NCBI GenBank assembly: GCA_020740775.1
Contig: JAHEWK010000060.1
Span: 1 to 27,665 of the forward strand
Direction of reading: 5' to 3'
DNA length: 27,665 nt
From: Ilyonectria destructans
Taxonomy: Eukaryota; Ascomycota; Sordariomycetes; Hypocreales; Nectriaceae
Every line of letters begins with the position of its first letter. The first letter of the stretch is position 1. Positions 1 to 8,954 of the stretch are shown here, piece after piece. A model generated the notes under the pieces. That model saw nothing but the letters and a program-made list of their open reading frames with translations, searched no databases and was not told the DNA's origin. Position numbers and translations under genes: made by a program.

Positions 1-83
1 GAAACCCGACCAACAAACAAAAGCCCACACAGAACAACCCACAACGAAAAACAAGCCGTCACGAAGCACGCGGACATAGCCGC

Positions 84-135
84 TCGCTCTCCCCCGCCTC
101 CCGCGCCGCTCCCCCGCCGCCGTCCACGCGCTCGG
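84..135. other. Short C-rich, CpG-containing patch at the left edge
   Basis: This patch consists almost wholly of C, G and T with CCCGCC-type runs. It resembles in composition the large A-free block at 5481-6420 and is immediately followed, from about 170, by RIP-like AT-rich DNA. It may be a truncated copy of the same kind of sequence. There is no coding signal. The relation to the larger block rests on composition only. Confidence 0.35.
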
Positions 136-170
136 TGGAACGAGAGAACGGAATCGAAGGAAAATAGAGA

Positions 171-846
171 AGCTAAAAGAAGAACAGTTAGTTATTTGCC
201 GGTATAGCTTATCTCTAAGTCCTAGAGGTATAGATACTCTCTAGGCCTATTCTTAAGCTACTAGTAGTAATAGAAGCTGCTGAATTTACTCTAAACTTAG
301 CTAATATTAAGCTGATAGAGGTATCTAGCCAGCTAGCTGCAGTAGGCCCTATTAAGCTTTATAGCTACTTATAGATCTTAGCTATTTCCTTTTCTATTAA
401 TCCTCCTGTTAAGAAGATTAAAAAATAGAAAAAGGGGCCTAGAGATAAGTATTTCCTTCTTTCTGCTGCTGCCTCTATTAGTATTTAGTAGGAGTCCTTC
501 TTTACTAACCTAATATTAATAGCTACTATTTTATATTGTAGAAATAGCAGCTATTTTCTAGCTTAATAGAAAAATCAGCTCTTTTTTCTGCTGAGGGGCT
601 AATAAAAGGTTTAACTTCTGCTTCTAAATCTATCTGGCTAAAGAGGGTATTTATAAAGGTATAGAAGATTTAGTTATAGTATAAAATCTATTTTCTTTTA
701 GCAGCTTTTAGGTATTCTTATAACCTAAGCTAGTCTTTAAGCTATAGTAGCTATAGAAAGATCCTTAGGTCTTAATTAGAAGGAGAAGTTAGCTTCTAAT
801 AGCTTTAATTACCTTAGAGTTAGCTAAGGTATATTGTTTTTAAATA
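171..846. repeat. RIP-degraded AT-rich repeat, left half (unclassified)
   Basis: CpA, TpG and CpG are nearly absent, while TpA is very frequent and ApG/CpT remain. That dinucleotide pattern is the one RIP leaves by converting C to T in CpA and CpG contexts on both strands. All reading frames are full of stops. Some stretches still look protein-derived, but I could not assign a family. The tract continues at 1276-1800, so the element was split by the solo LTR at 847-1270. Confidence 0.7.
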
Positions 847-1270
847 TGTTACGGCCCGGCTACATAGGCTGGCTGACCCACTTTTCTTCGGTCACGGATC
901 CAGGATGATCCGTACCGAATCACTACACGCTACCCGAATTACTAGTGATTCCTGGATCACCCAGTGATTTCAACACCACAGTAATCCAGCCCAACGCCTA
1001 GAGATCCCCCATAGACGGAGCTACTATATAACTTGTGCCTTCTGCACAATTAGACCAGATACAGCTCCTCGGCTATCAATACAACTTGGTTACCTAGCTT
1101 ACTGCACCAGCTATATATTACCAGACGTAACACCCTCACTCTACTGTATTACCCCGTTTGCAGTAACCACACTACGACTTACACATGATATCCTGATCCC
1201 TACTAGGACCTGAACCCCACAATCCGCGCCTACCCTGTACCGACAGTCCAGAATAAGTACGGCCGTCACA
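847..1270. mobile_element. Solo LTR (Ty3/gypsy-like) with 5-bp target duplication
   Basis: This is a 424-bp unit of ordinary base composition inside RIP-degraded DNA. It begins TGTTACGGCC and ends GGCCGTCACA, which are 10-bp terminal inverted repeats with one mismatch. It is bounded by a perfect direct repeat AAATA at 842-846 and 1271-1275. TG...CA ends plus a 5-bp duplication define an LTR insertion. No internal retroelement sequence lies on either side, so the element has probably been lost by LTR-LTR recombination. The Ty3/gypsy assignment rests on the TGT...ACA ends and length and is less certain than the LTR call. It keeps CpG and CpA, so it is younger than, or escaped, the RIP that hit its flanks. 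Confidence 0.85.
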
Positions 1271-1275
1271 AAATA

Positions 1276-1800
1276 GATATAATTCTAAGCTACTTTCTGC
1301 TAAAATAGCTAGTATTTTTCAGAAGGGCTTTTTTAGCTGGCTCTTCTAGCTTCTCTATTAGCCTTTTTATTCTAGCTTTAGTATCTTAAGCTAGAACTTC
1401 TTAAGCTCTTAGAGGAAGTCTTTCTTTAGCTTCTTTAAGTTACTAAGGGGAAAAGCTAGAGAGATTAAAGCTAGTTAGGCTAGAGGCTAATTTAATCTAG
1501 TTGAGGATATTCTAAGCTGCCTTTTTAGCTGCCTTATATATCCCTTAAGTTAGATCTTAGAATATAGGGATTTTAAGGCCTCTCTATCTTACTGAAAGAG
1601 TAATTAAGTTCTTTCTTAATATAGATAGCTAATCTGCTAGCCCTCTTACTATTATATTAAAGGGCTTTATAGAGAGCTAAATCTACTCTTTTCTAAATCT
1701 CTTTTAGTTCTATAGACTATAGCTAGTAAAGGAGATATCTTAGAAGGAGGTAGATACTGCCTTTTAGCAGTAGTAGGGTATACTATTTAGGTAGTGTAAA
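1276..1800. repeat. RIP-degraded AT-rich repeat, right half
   Basis: This is the continuation of the tract at 171-846 after the solo LTR, with the same lack of CpA, TpG and CpG and stops in all frames. I could not identify the family. Confidence 0.65.
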
Positions 1801-2205
1801 GGCTAAAGCAGTGGAAGGATGTAAGAATATAGAATAAGCAAGTGTAACTTGGCAATTGTGGGTCGAAAAATTGACCAATCAGAAAACAGATTAAGGATTT
1901 GGAGAGAGCAAAAAAAGGTAATCACAATAGTATTAGGATTGATGTAATTGGTTAAGAGATGCTTGTATTAATAGCGATGATTCTCGAAGACTAATTAGGG
2001 AAAAGCCCCAGCTTTATAGAGAGATTGCTGTCTAGCTATACATCCGATCCAACTGGGGAAAAGAACAGCTTGCAGCTGTATGTTTGGTATGTATGCGTTA
2101 TTAAGCCCGAGGAATCCGGACTTAGTTGGGACGTTGCATTCCAGTCTTTATCTTTACATTCCACTATATAAGTCCACTGGTATTCTGATAGATAAGGAAG
2201 ATAAG
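1801..2205. other. Non-RIP island between two RIP tracts
   Basis: Base composition returns to normal here, with CA, TG and CG present. There is no ORF of note. I looked for TG...CA ends with flanking duplications and found none. It could be unique host DNA left between two elements, or part of an unrecognised LTR. Confidence 0.3.
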
Positions 2206-2639
2206 CTTAAAGGCAAAATATATACCTTATAAAAGCTAAAAGTTTAAGGATTCTGAATATATTATTCTTATCTTTATTAGATAAGAGATAAGCCTATTAT
2301 CGGCTTTATTAGTTATAGAGTTTTTATATAAAGGCTTTACACTTATCTATAGTATACTTAGTAATACTAATAGTTTCTCCTTCTAAAGGTAAGTAGGTAA
2401 GTTTCTTTTATCTCTAGCTATAATATTATAAGTTATCAGTAGAATTTATTCTTTTAAGCTTTATACTATAGAGTCTATAGTTCTTAATCTTTAAAAAGCT
2501 ATACTTCCTCTTTAAAGTTAATTTCCTTATATTTTACTAAAGCCTCTATTAATATAATATATATATTCTTAAGGTATTCAGACTGAAATATCTTTATAAA
2601 TCTAGCTTTTAACTGTTTATTACTACTATCTACTAAAAG
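2206..2639 (-). repeat. RIP-degraded tract, probably 3' (integrase side) of the gypsy relic
   Basis: Very AT-rich with a RIP-like dinucleotide profile. On the minus strand it lies directly downstream of the recognisable RNase H relic, where a Ty3/gypsy element would carry its integrase. I could not read an integrase motif with confidence, so the assignment rests on position. Confidence 0.4.
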
Positions 2640-3690
2640 GTTCTACTCCCTATAAGATAGAATATTAAAATACTTTAAGCTTTTATTTAGCCTTTACTCT
2701 AAAGTAAAGTTAAATCTAATAAGATACTTAGATTAATATACTTACTTCTTAGTAAGTTACTTCTTAGAATAAAAATACTTTAAGTTCTTATAGTTTATAA
2801 GAATTATAAAGTACTTAGCTGTCTATAGCTTAAGCTTTTATACTTTAAGGCAGTATATAATAGTAAGAAGCTTCTTATTATAGATAGAGTAATTAGCTTT
2901 AGCAGGAGAGTACTTCTTTAATAGATAAATAATAGGGTGCTAAATATAATAGTTATCTTTTTATAGTATTAATTCTTCTGTTATATAGCTAGAGGAATCA
3001 CTTTAACTATAGTTTCTCTTTTTAGATTGAAATATATAAGAATTAAAGCTATAATAAGTATTTTCTTTTAGCTTTTTTACTTCTTATATTAATTATTCTT
3101 TAAACTGAATATTCTTTCTAATTAGCTTAGTTAATAGTTAAATTATATTTAAGAAGTTTTATATAAAAACTCTATAAAAGTTTATAAAGCTAATAAACCT
3201 ATAAATTCCTTTAATTAAAGTTAGTATAGTTTATTCTTTAATTAACTTAACTTTCTTAAGGTTAACTTAGATATTAACCTCTACTTTAATTAAAAAGCCT
3301 AAATACTTAATAGTTTTAACTTTAAATTTATATCTATTAATATTAATCTGAAGGTTAATATCTATTAATCTCTATAGAATTCAGCTAATCTTTCTTCTAT
3401 AGTTCTTAAGGAACCCTAAGGAATATTAAGATATTATCTATATATATAGAAGTAGATTATCTAAGTCTCTTATAAGATACTATTAATATAGTATTAAAGG
3501 CAGTAGGAGCTTTAATTAGCTTAAATAGTATAACTTAATACTTAAAGAAACTATATCTTATATAAAAAGCTGTTTTATATATATCTTTCTCTGATATCTG
3601 TACCTTATTAAAGGTAGTAATAATATTAAGTTTTATAAATTACTTACTTTTATAATATTTCTTAAGGTTTTACTTAAAAGTAGAAGAAAG
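2640..3690 (-). pseudogene. Ty3/gypsy retrotransposon Pol relic: reverse transcriptase and RNase H
   Basis: Reading the minus strand through its stop codons gives a recognisable gypsy Pol. Near 3600 there is FNKVQISEKDIYKTAF, followed near 3520 by LIKAPTAFN, the equivalent of the family's GL-NAP-TFQ block. Near 3430 comes YIDNILIF, which stands for the catalytic YLDDILIF box with the second Asp changed to Asn. Near 3300 there is a KYLGFL-like segment. Farther downstream, about 2800-2950, is the RNase H region with HPIIYLLKKYSPAKANYSIY and then INYKNLKYF. These blocks occur in the normal order of a gypsy RT-RH. Stops are frequent and fit C-to-T/G-to-A decay by RIP. The gag/protease side is missing: an unrelated inverted repeat begins at 3692. 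Confidence 0.85.
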
Positions 3691-3691
3691 T

Positions 3692-4846
3692 ATTAATTCT
3701 TTTTAATAATTATTAGAGGTTATAAGGCAGTGGAATAAAGTAATATTATTATGAAAGATATTCTAATAAAGAATATAAAGATAAGAGGTATATAAAGATA
3801 ATAGATAGATAGTATAAAATAGTATAAGATAGTGTATTAATAGTGTATTAATAGTGTATAATATTGTAATAATAGTATAGAATAAGTCTGGAATTACCCA
3901 GGGGGTCTCAGCCTTTTTATAGATAATTTGCTTAAAATCCGGCTATTATATTAAGATAATATATATACTATTAAAAAGCTTAAAATTCCAGCTTTCTTAT
4001 AGTACTGTATTTATCCTTATAGGTACTTTCCTTATTAAGTAATATTAATTCCAAATAGTGGATACTTTAAAATTAATTGATTTTAAAGTACAGATAGATT
4101 AATAAGCTGATTCAGGCTGATTAGTTACACAGTATTAATATTGTTATTAATACTGTATTTTAGTATATAATTATAAGATTTTTATTAGAATTTTTAAGCT
4201 ATATTTTAAAGCTTAAAGCTTAAAGCTTAATCTTATAAAGAAGTTATAAAGTTATATATTTATAGACTTTAATAAAAATTAATTGATTTTAAAGTACCCG
4301 CTATTTAGAATTAATATTACTTAATACAGAAAGCACTTATAAGGACAAATAAGATACTATAAGAAAGCTGGAATTTAAGGCTTTCTAATAGTATACTTAT
4401 TCTTCTGATATAATAGCCAGATTTTAAGCAAATTATCTATAAAAAGGCTGAGACCTTCTGGATAATTCCAGACTTAATCTATCTTAGTATTAGAATATTT
4501 ACACTATTAATACACTATCTTATACTATCTGTTAGATCTATTACAGTTAATTTAATTAAATGGATAGTGTTTAAAGCAGTAATAATAATATTGATAATTA
4601 CTTGTTTCAGTTATCTGAACTGATTAAAAGAGGGGTTATTAGACCCCCCTTCTAACTAGGTTAGAATATCAATCTATTAGAGTTTTATAATACAGAGTTA
4701 TATTCCAACACTATTTTATACTATCTACCTCTTATCTTTATATACCCCTTAACCTGATATCCTTTAATTAGGATATTTCTTTTATATAATATTACTTTAT
4801 TCTACTTGCCTTATAACCTCTAATAATATTAAGAATTAACTGCTGC
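3692..4846. repeat. Large imperfect inverted repeat (about 390-bp arms, about 190-bp spacer)
   Basis: The left arm (about 3692-4087) matches the reverse complement of the right arm (about 4278-4846). Several blocks show this. AGAGGTTATAAGGCA near 3715 pairs with TGCCTTATAACCTCT near 4808. The block around 3885-3945 containing GTCTCAGCCTTTTTATAGA pairs with the one around 4425-4480. The segment near 4014-4084 pairs with 4276-4347. The right arm is longer because a 181-bp LTR-like unit plus its duplication sits inside it (4530-4715). The innermost parts each contain a small palindrome ending in TTTTAAAGTA. Both arms are AT-rich and RIP-like. It could be a fold-back element or two inverted copies of one repeat. 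No transposase was recognised. Confidence 0.8.
4530..4710 (-). mobile_element. Nested solo LTR, Copia-type, inside the right arm
   Basis: On the minus strand the 181-bp unit starts TGTTGGAATATAA and ends GATCTAACA, the TGTT...AACA ends common in fungal Copia LTRs. Direct repeats CTATC (4525-4529) and CTATT (4711-4715) flank it, differing by one transition. The left arm of the surrounding inverted repeat, near 3815-3840, contains the same flanking sequence without the insertion and with a single copy of the target. That gives an internal empty site and fixes the insertion boundaries. No Copia internal sequence is adjacent, so it is a solo LTR. Confidence 0.8.
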
Positions 4847-5480
4847 TATAGGCCTTATTAGTATCTTACTCTGCAATTATATCCTATAACTGACTCTATA
4901 GTCCTATCTAATTTAATATTTTTTCTATCAGGCAATATAGGCTTTAGATTAATCTAATAGTAGATACAGTATTAGGATAGCTTTAGGCTGACTATAAAAG
5001 ACGCCTATATAATACTCTTCTATATAATAGATAAGGGTATTAACAGCCAGCTTGGGATATAGCAGCTATTACTAGCAGGCTGTAACTGCAGTCTTAAGTT
5101 ACTATATATAGGTAAGGGTATTTCTATTAGCTTGAAAATAGTAGCAGCTTGTAATAGCAGTTTTAGCTTTTACCTAACGTTAATTTTTAATTTTAATAAT
5201 TAACAGACTGCTATAGGGCCTTATTATATTCTGCTATTAATATTAAAGTAAAAAGAACTACTAACATTAAAGTAGGAATAATTATTAATATTAAAATAAA
5301 GATACCTACTAACAGGTTAAAATAAAATAACTACTAATATTAAAGATAAAGTTAGAAATAACTATTAATAGTTAAGTAGGAAGAACTACTAACTACTAAA
5401 TAGAGAGAAATAGAATTAAAATAAAGAAAATATAAAGTTTAAAAAGAGATATCAAGTATAAAGTTAAGAGTTAAATAAAT
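4847..5480. repeat. AT-rich RIP-like tract with degenerate short repeats
   Basis: No gene is present. From about 5220 to 5400 the motif ACTACTAA and ATTAAAGTA-like words recur irregularly, suggesting a degraded short tandem repeat. The composition switches abruptly at about 5481 to a GC-rich pyrimidine block. Confidence 0.5.
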
Positions 5481-6420
5481 ACCCCCTCCCGCCCCCCCGC
5501 TCATCGAGTCGGCGTTCCTTCCCCGCGTCCGTACCGCGCGTCTCCCGTCCATCCTCCCCTCGCCCCCTCCGTCCCCGCGTCTCGCGTCCGCGTCCCTCCA
5601 CCGCCTCCCCCCTCCCCCTCCCTTCCCCCCTCCGCTCCTCCCCTCCGCCCTCCCTCCCTCCCCCTCCCCTCCCCGCGTCCCCCTCTTTTCCCCCGCGTTC
5701 CCCTTTCCCGTTCCCCCCGCCTCCCGCCCCCTTTCCGTTCCCCCTTCCCGTCGCTTCCCTCCCGCGCCCGCGCCTTCCCTCCTTCCCCCCGCGCCTCTTT
5801 CCCGCTTCCCCTTCCGCCGCGTTCGCGCTCGCCCGCGCCCGCGTCTCTCCGCCGTCGCCTTCCCTCGTTCCCGCGCGTTTTCCGCGTTCGCCTTCCCCCG
5901 CGTTCCCCGCGTCGCTCCCCCCCTCGCGCCGCGGTTCTCCGTCCTCCTTTCCTTCCCCGCCTCCCCGCCGCGCGTCTTTCCCCGTCCCCCGTCCCCCGTG
6001 CCCCGCCGCCCCTCCCCGCCTCCCCCGCGCCGCCGCCTCCCCCGTCGCGCGTCCGCCCTCCCGCCCCGCCTCCGCGCCCCGTTTCTCCCGTCCCGCTTCC
6101 CCCCCGCGCCGCCTTCCTTCCCCCCCATGCCGCCCCCCGCGTCTCCCGTCCGCTTTCCGCTCCCCGCGTTCTCCTTCCCGCCTCTCCCGTCGCGCTTCCC
6201 TCCCGCCTTCGCCCCGCGTTCCCTCGCCTCCTTCCCCCGGTCCTCTCCCGTCCGCCCTTCCTCCCCGCGCCCGTCCCCGCCTCTCCCGTCCGTCTTCCTT
6301 CGCCGCCTTCCCGCCTCTCCTCTCCCGTCCGCGTTCCCTCGCCTCGTCCCTCCCCCGCGTCTCCCTCCGCCTTCCTCACCCGCGCTCCGCGCTAGTTCCC
6401 GCGTCCTCGACCCGACCCGT
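5481..6420. repeat. GC-rich polypyrimidine block almost without adenine
   Basis: The plus strand is built from C, T and CpG-type G. From 5601 to 6377 (777 nt) I count one A, at 6127, and 5601-6126 has none. Irregular words such as CTCCCGTCC, CCCGCGTCC and TTCCCCGC recur without a fixed period. Without A on this strand, none of TAA, TAG or TGA can occur in any of the six frames. The long Pro/Arg-rich plus-strand and Gly/Arg-rich minus-strand open frames are therefore a composition effect, not genes. The minus strand is rich in runs of three to six G, so G-quadruplex or triplex/R-loop structures are possible (inference). Both edges are sharp. Confidence 0.85.
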
Positions 6421-6428
6421 TCAAAAGC

Positions 6429-6575
6429 AGACTACTAAGGGTGTGCTTGGCTGCACTACCCTCTTCCTTTTTTCCCGTACGACGATCGTTCAAGAGTAAA
6501 TAGAAAAGAAAGAGTTAAAAAGAGACTACTAAGGGTGTGCTTGGATGCAATAGCCATCTTCATTTTTTTACCGTA
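6429..6575. repeat. Two diverged direct-repeat copies, 94 bp apart
   Basis: AGACTACTAAGGGTGTGCTTGG starts at 6429 and recurs at 6523. Similarity continues for about 51-53 bp to CCGTA, with several C-to-A changes and a 2-bp indel. The first copy also contains a hairpin, AGGGTGTGC paired with GCACTACCCT around a TTGGCT loop. The second copy has lost it. It may be the end of a degraded element beside the pyrimidine block. Confidence 0.7.
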
Positions 6576-6838
6576 AGAGATAAGGACATAAAGGAGGCTT
6601 TTACTCTCTCTATCTTGCCTGATGGAGTACTCAATATCATCTAAGTATTGAGAGACTTAGCAACTAAAATTGTAAATGCTATCGCTCGCTAAGTAACAGT
6701 GACTACATATGCTTCAGACGTCAGCGCTAACCGTGTATGGGCAACGGGCTATGGAGATACTCCGAGCCCCGAAACTAATCAACAGCCTACGGAGTACTCT
6801 GTGCGTTCTCTCTCAACTTTACAAACCTCACCGTCGTC

Positions 6839-8357
6839 ATGGGACTCAGTCACCTTCCGCCAGAGATTCTAAGTCAAATATTGGCATATCTCGTCGAGCC
6901 CAGCGATTTCCCAGAAGCGCCGGAAATCCCAGATTTTGTCTTGGACCTCTGCGCAGCTCGTTTGGTCTGCGGGAAGTGGAACGGGCTTGGCACAACGCAT
7001 CTCTACCGAACCCTTGCTCTCAGGAGGGTCAAAGATGCCTCTTATCTGGAGCGATGGCATAATTTGTTAGACCTCCAGACTGCCCGACAGGCAGTGCAGC
7101 ATGTCATCATCCACGCGGGACTGGATCATATACCACACAGGCCTGATTATGCCCTCTGGGTAAGGTCGGGGCGGGCAAAAGATGTCGCCTTCACTTCTGC
7201 CATTGATCGCATCGTCGACCTGCCGAATCTGAGCGGGCTCAGTCTGCAGTTTACCGATGACGATTGGATAGTCCTGGATGACTCGGATTGGGACGGCCAT
7301 CTTATTCTGAAGGGAGCGCGTATTAATACATTCAGGGCCGTTGTCAACGCCATGGTCAGTCGGACTGCCAACCCGAATAATGTCGCCATTCGCTCTCTCA
7401 CTATTGTTAACTTGCCCGGGCGCCCGATTCCAGATGTCACTTGTTCAGATTTTTTCAAGAAGGCAATCAGAGATATCAGATGCCTGCACCTCCATATCAC
7501 GTCTACCAATACTACGCTTTCTCATCATTATCATGACCGTTTCAACAAGGAGCTGCGGCAATTTGTAAGGAGTCTTGATATACCAAGTCAAAACATACCC
7601 ATACTTATCAACTTCCCAGGAACCTCATCTACAGCTGGAGCTTCTTCCACCTCTGGCTGGACAGCTTCGGGCTCTGACATTGGATTTCAGAAGTAAATAG
7701 GGCATTTGCTCCGGATCCCTCGACGGCCGTGGCCTCTTGTTCCCAAACCTCGAAATATTGACATTAGGAAGCTATGCCATTGGATATCATCGTCAATTCG
7801 ATTGGGTCCTTGCTCAAAAAGTCGCTGAAAGCATTGCACTTAGACCGCTGCTGCATTGTTAGCCATACACGCATGGGTGATCACTCGGCGGAGAAATGGG
7901 GCCTAAAGATAAATAATTGGAAGAGATAGCATCCATTTGCCTTTAGATACCCTTCCGACGAGGTGGAGATATTCACGTTTCCAGGGACATAGGAGACGAC
8001 TTTCGACGGTATTTGCTCTGAGCTTCCGAAACTTATCGACTTCCAATTTAACTGGGCCAGGGGGGTACTTACTTCTGTCGTCCGGAAGCGTTTGTGACTG
8101 AGCTTTCGCCGATGCGATATATCAGGTTCGAAGAGGGGAAATACCCTAGTCCTTGGATTGATGCGGACCAGGAGGATGGCCATTCGGACTTTATGTGGCT
8201 CGGCGTTCCGGTTCCGGACGACGCTCTCTTGACGGATGATGAGGAGCGCGAGCAGGCGTCGACTTTGAATCCTGCGCGAGACAGGGAGGAGGGAGATGGT
8301 CGGGCATTGTGGGACTTGCTTTGGGTCACAGAAAGGCAACAATATTGCGGATTTTAG
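6839..8357 (+). pseudogene. F-box/leucine-rich-type fungal protein, broken
   Basis: The N-terminus is an F-box: residues 6-21 read LPPEILSQILAYLVEP, followed at 41-47 by RLVCGKW and then LYRTLAL. This is the usual adaptor motif that binds Skp1 in SCF ubiquitin ligases. The uninterrupted frame stops at 7694-7696, but a 55-bp GTAAGG...CAG intron (7565-7619) joins it to a coherent continuation, LAGQLRALTLDFRSK, then a TAG at 7698-7700, then GICSGSLDGRGLLFPNLEIL. That resembles the C-terminal leucine-rich region of this family. The frame shifts at the A5 run at 7816-7820 (SLKALHLDRCCIVSHTR follows). TAG occurs at 7927 and 7990, and one more shift leads to the C-terminal part, RYIRFEEGKYPSPWIDADQ, ending at 8357. 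The reconstructed span fits the family's usual length of about 480-500 residues. At least three nonsense codons and two frameshifts make it a pseudogene. ATG 6839 is the first Met before the F-box. Confidence 0.8.
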
Positions 8358-8954
8358 GATAATGGCCGAGATTCAGTCGTATTACTCAACGGGAGTGACT
8401 GTAAGATTTTGAACGGAAGTGCGAAGAAGCTTTATAGATGCTACGGCCACAAGAAAACATTAGAATGAATAGGTTGGGGAATCAGTCATCTTATGAGGAA
8501 TTTGAGTTTAAATACCAGACAGAAGCCCAGGGTTCGAATGAGGTGAGGATTATGACAAAGACGCAAAAAGTGTGGAAGTTGCTTTCTAATGTAACAGGAT
8601 CAGGTCAGATAAGCGAGGAGGATTGCAAGAGCCCACCTCTCCAAGGCATCGAAGGATTCTATCACACACTAGTCCTCAGGCTGGTATCCAAGCGGTCCAA
8701 ATTTATAATCCCGGGTCCCAAAGAAGGCCCAAGACTCCCTCTTGCTTGGAGTTGCTATAATTTTCAGAAGTTGGGCAGGGTGACGGGAATAAGCTGAGAG
8801 TTGAGGACCCAGAAATGGGATCAACAAGATGCCTTGCTTTTTCTTTTTCCTTCTTCCAAATTTATCCAGGTGCCCCAATTCGGCATCACAGTTTTTACCC
8901 AAAGCTATCAAGCATCTATAGCGACGGGGTAGTCTGCGTCAACTGCAAAACCTG
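8358..8954. other. Intergenic between convergent F-box and MFS pseudogenes
   Basis: This 597-bp stretch has normal composition. A 119-codon open frame at 8438-8797 (+) matches nothing I recognise and has no clear domain. I see no RNA gene or repeat. It would contain the 3' ends of both flanking transcripts. Confidence 0.4.

Noticed and set aside
5439..6438. Long open frames (229 and 292 codons minus, 146 codons plus) in the pyrimidine block
   Set aside because: The plus strand has almost no A, so stop codons cannot occur in any of the six frames. The products are monotonous Gly/Arg or Pro/Arg sequences without domain structure.
6709..7062. 117-codon plus-strand frame overlapping the F-box gene start
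   Set aside because: It overlaps the F-box frame in another phase and shows no recognisable domain. The F-box frame has a clear family match.
8530..8560. GGTTCGAAT word resembling a tRNA T-loop
   Set aside because: There is no acceptor stem, D-arm or anticodon arm around it. No tRNA was found elsewhere in the window.
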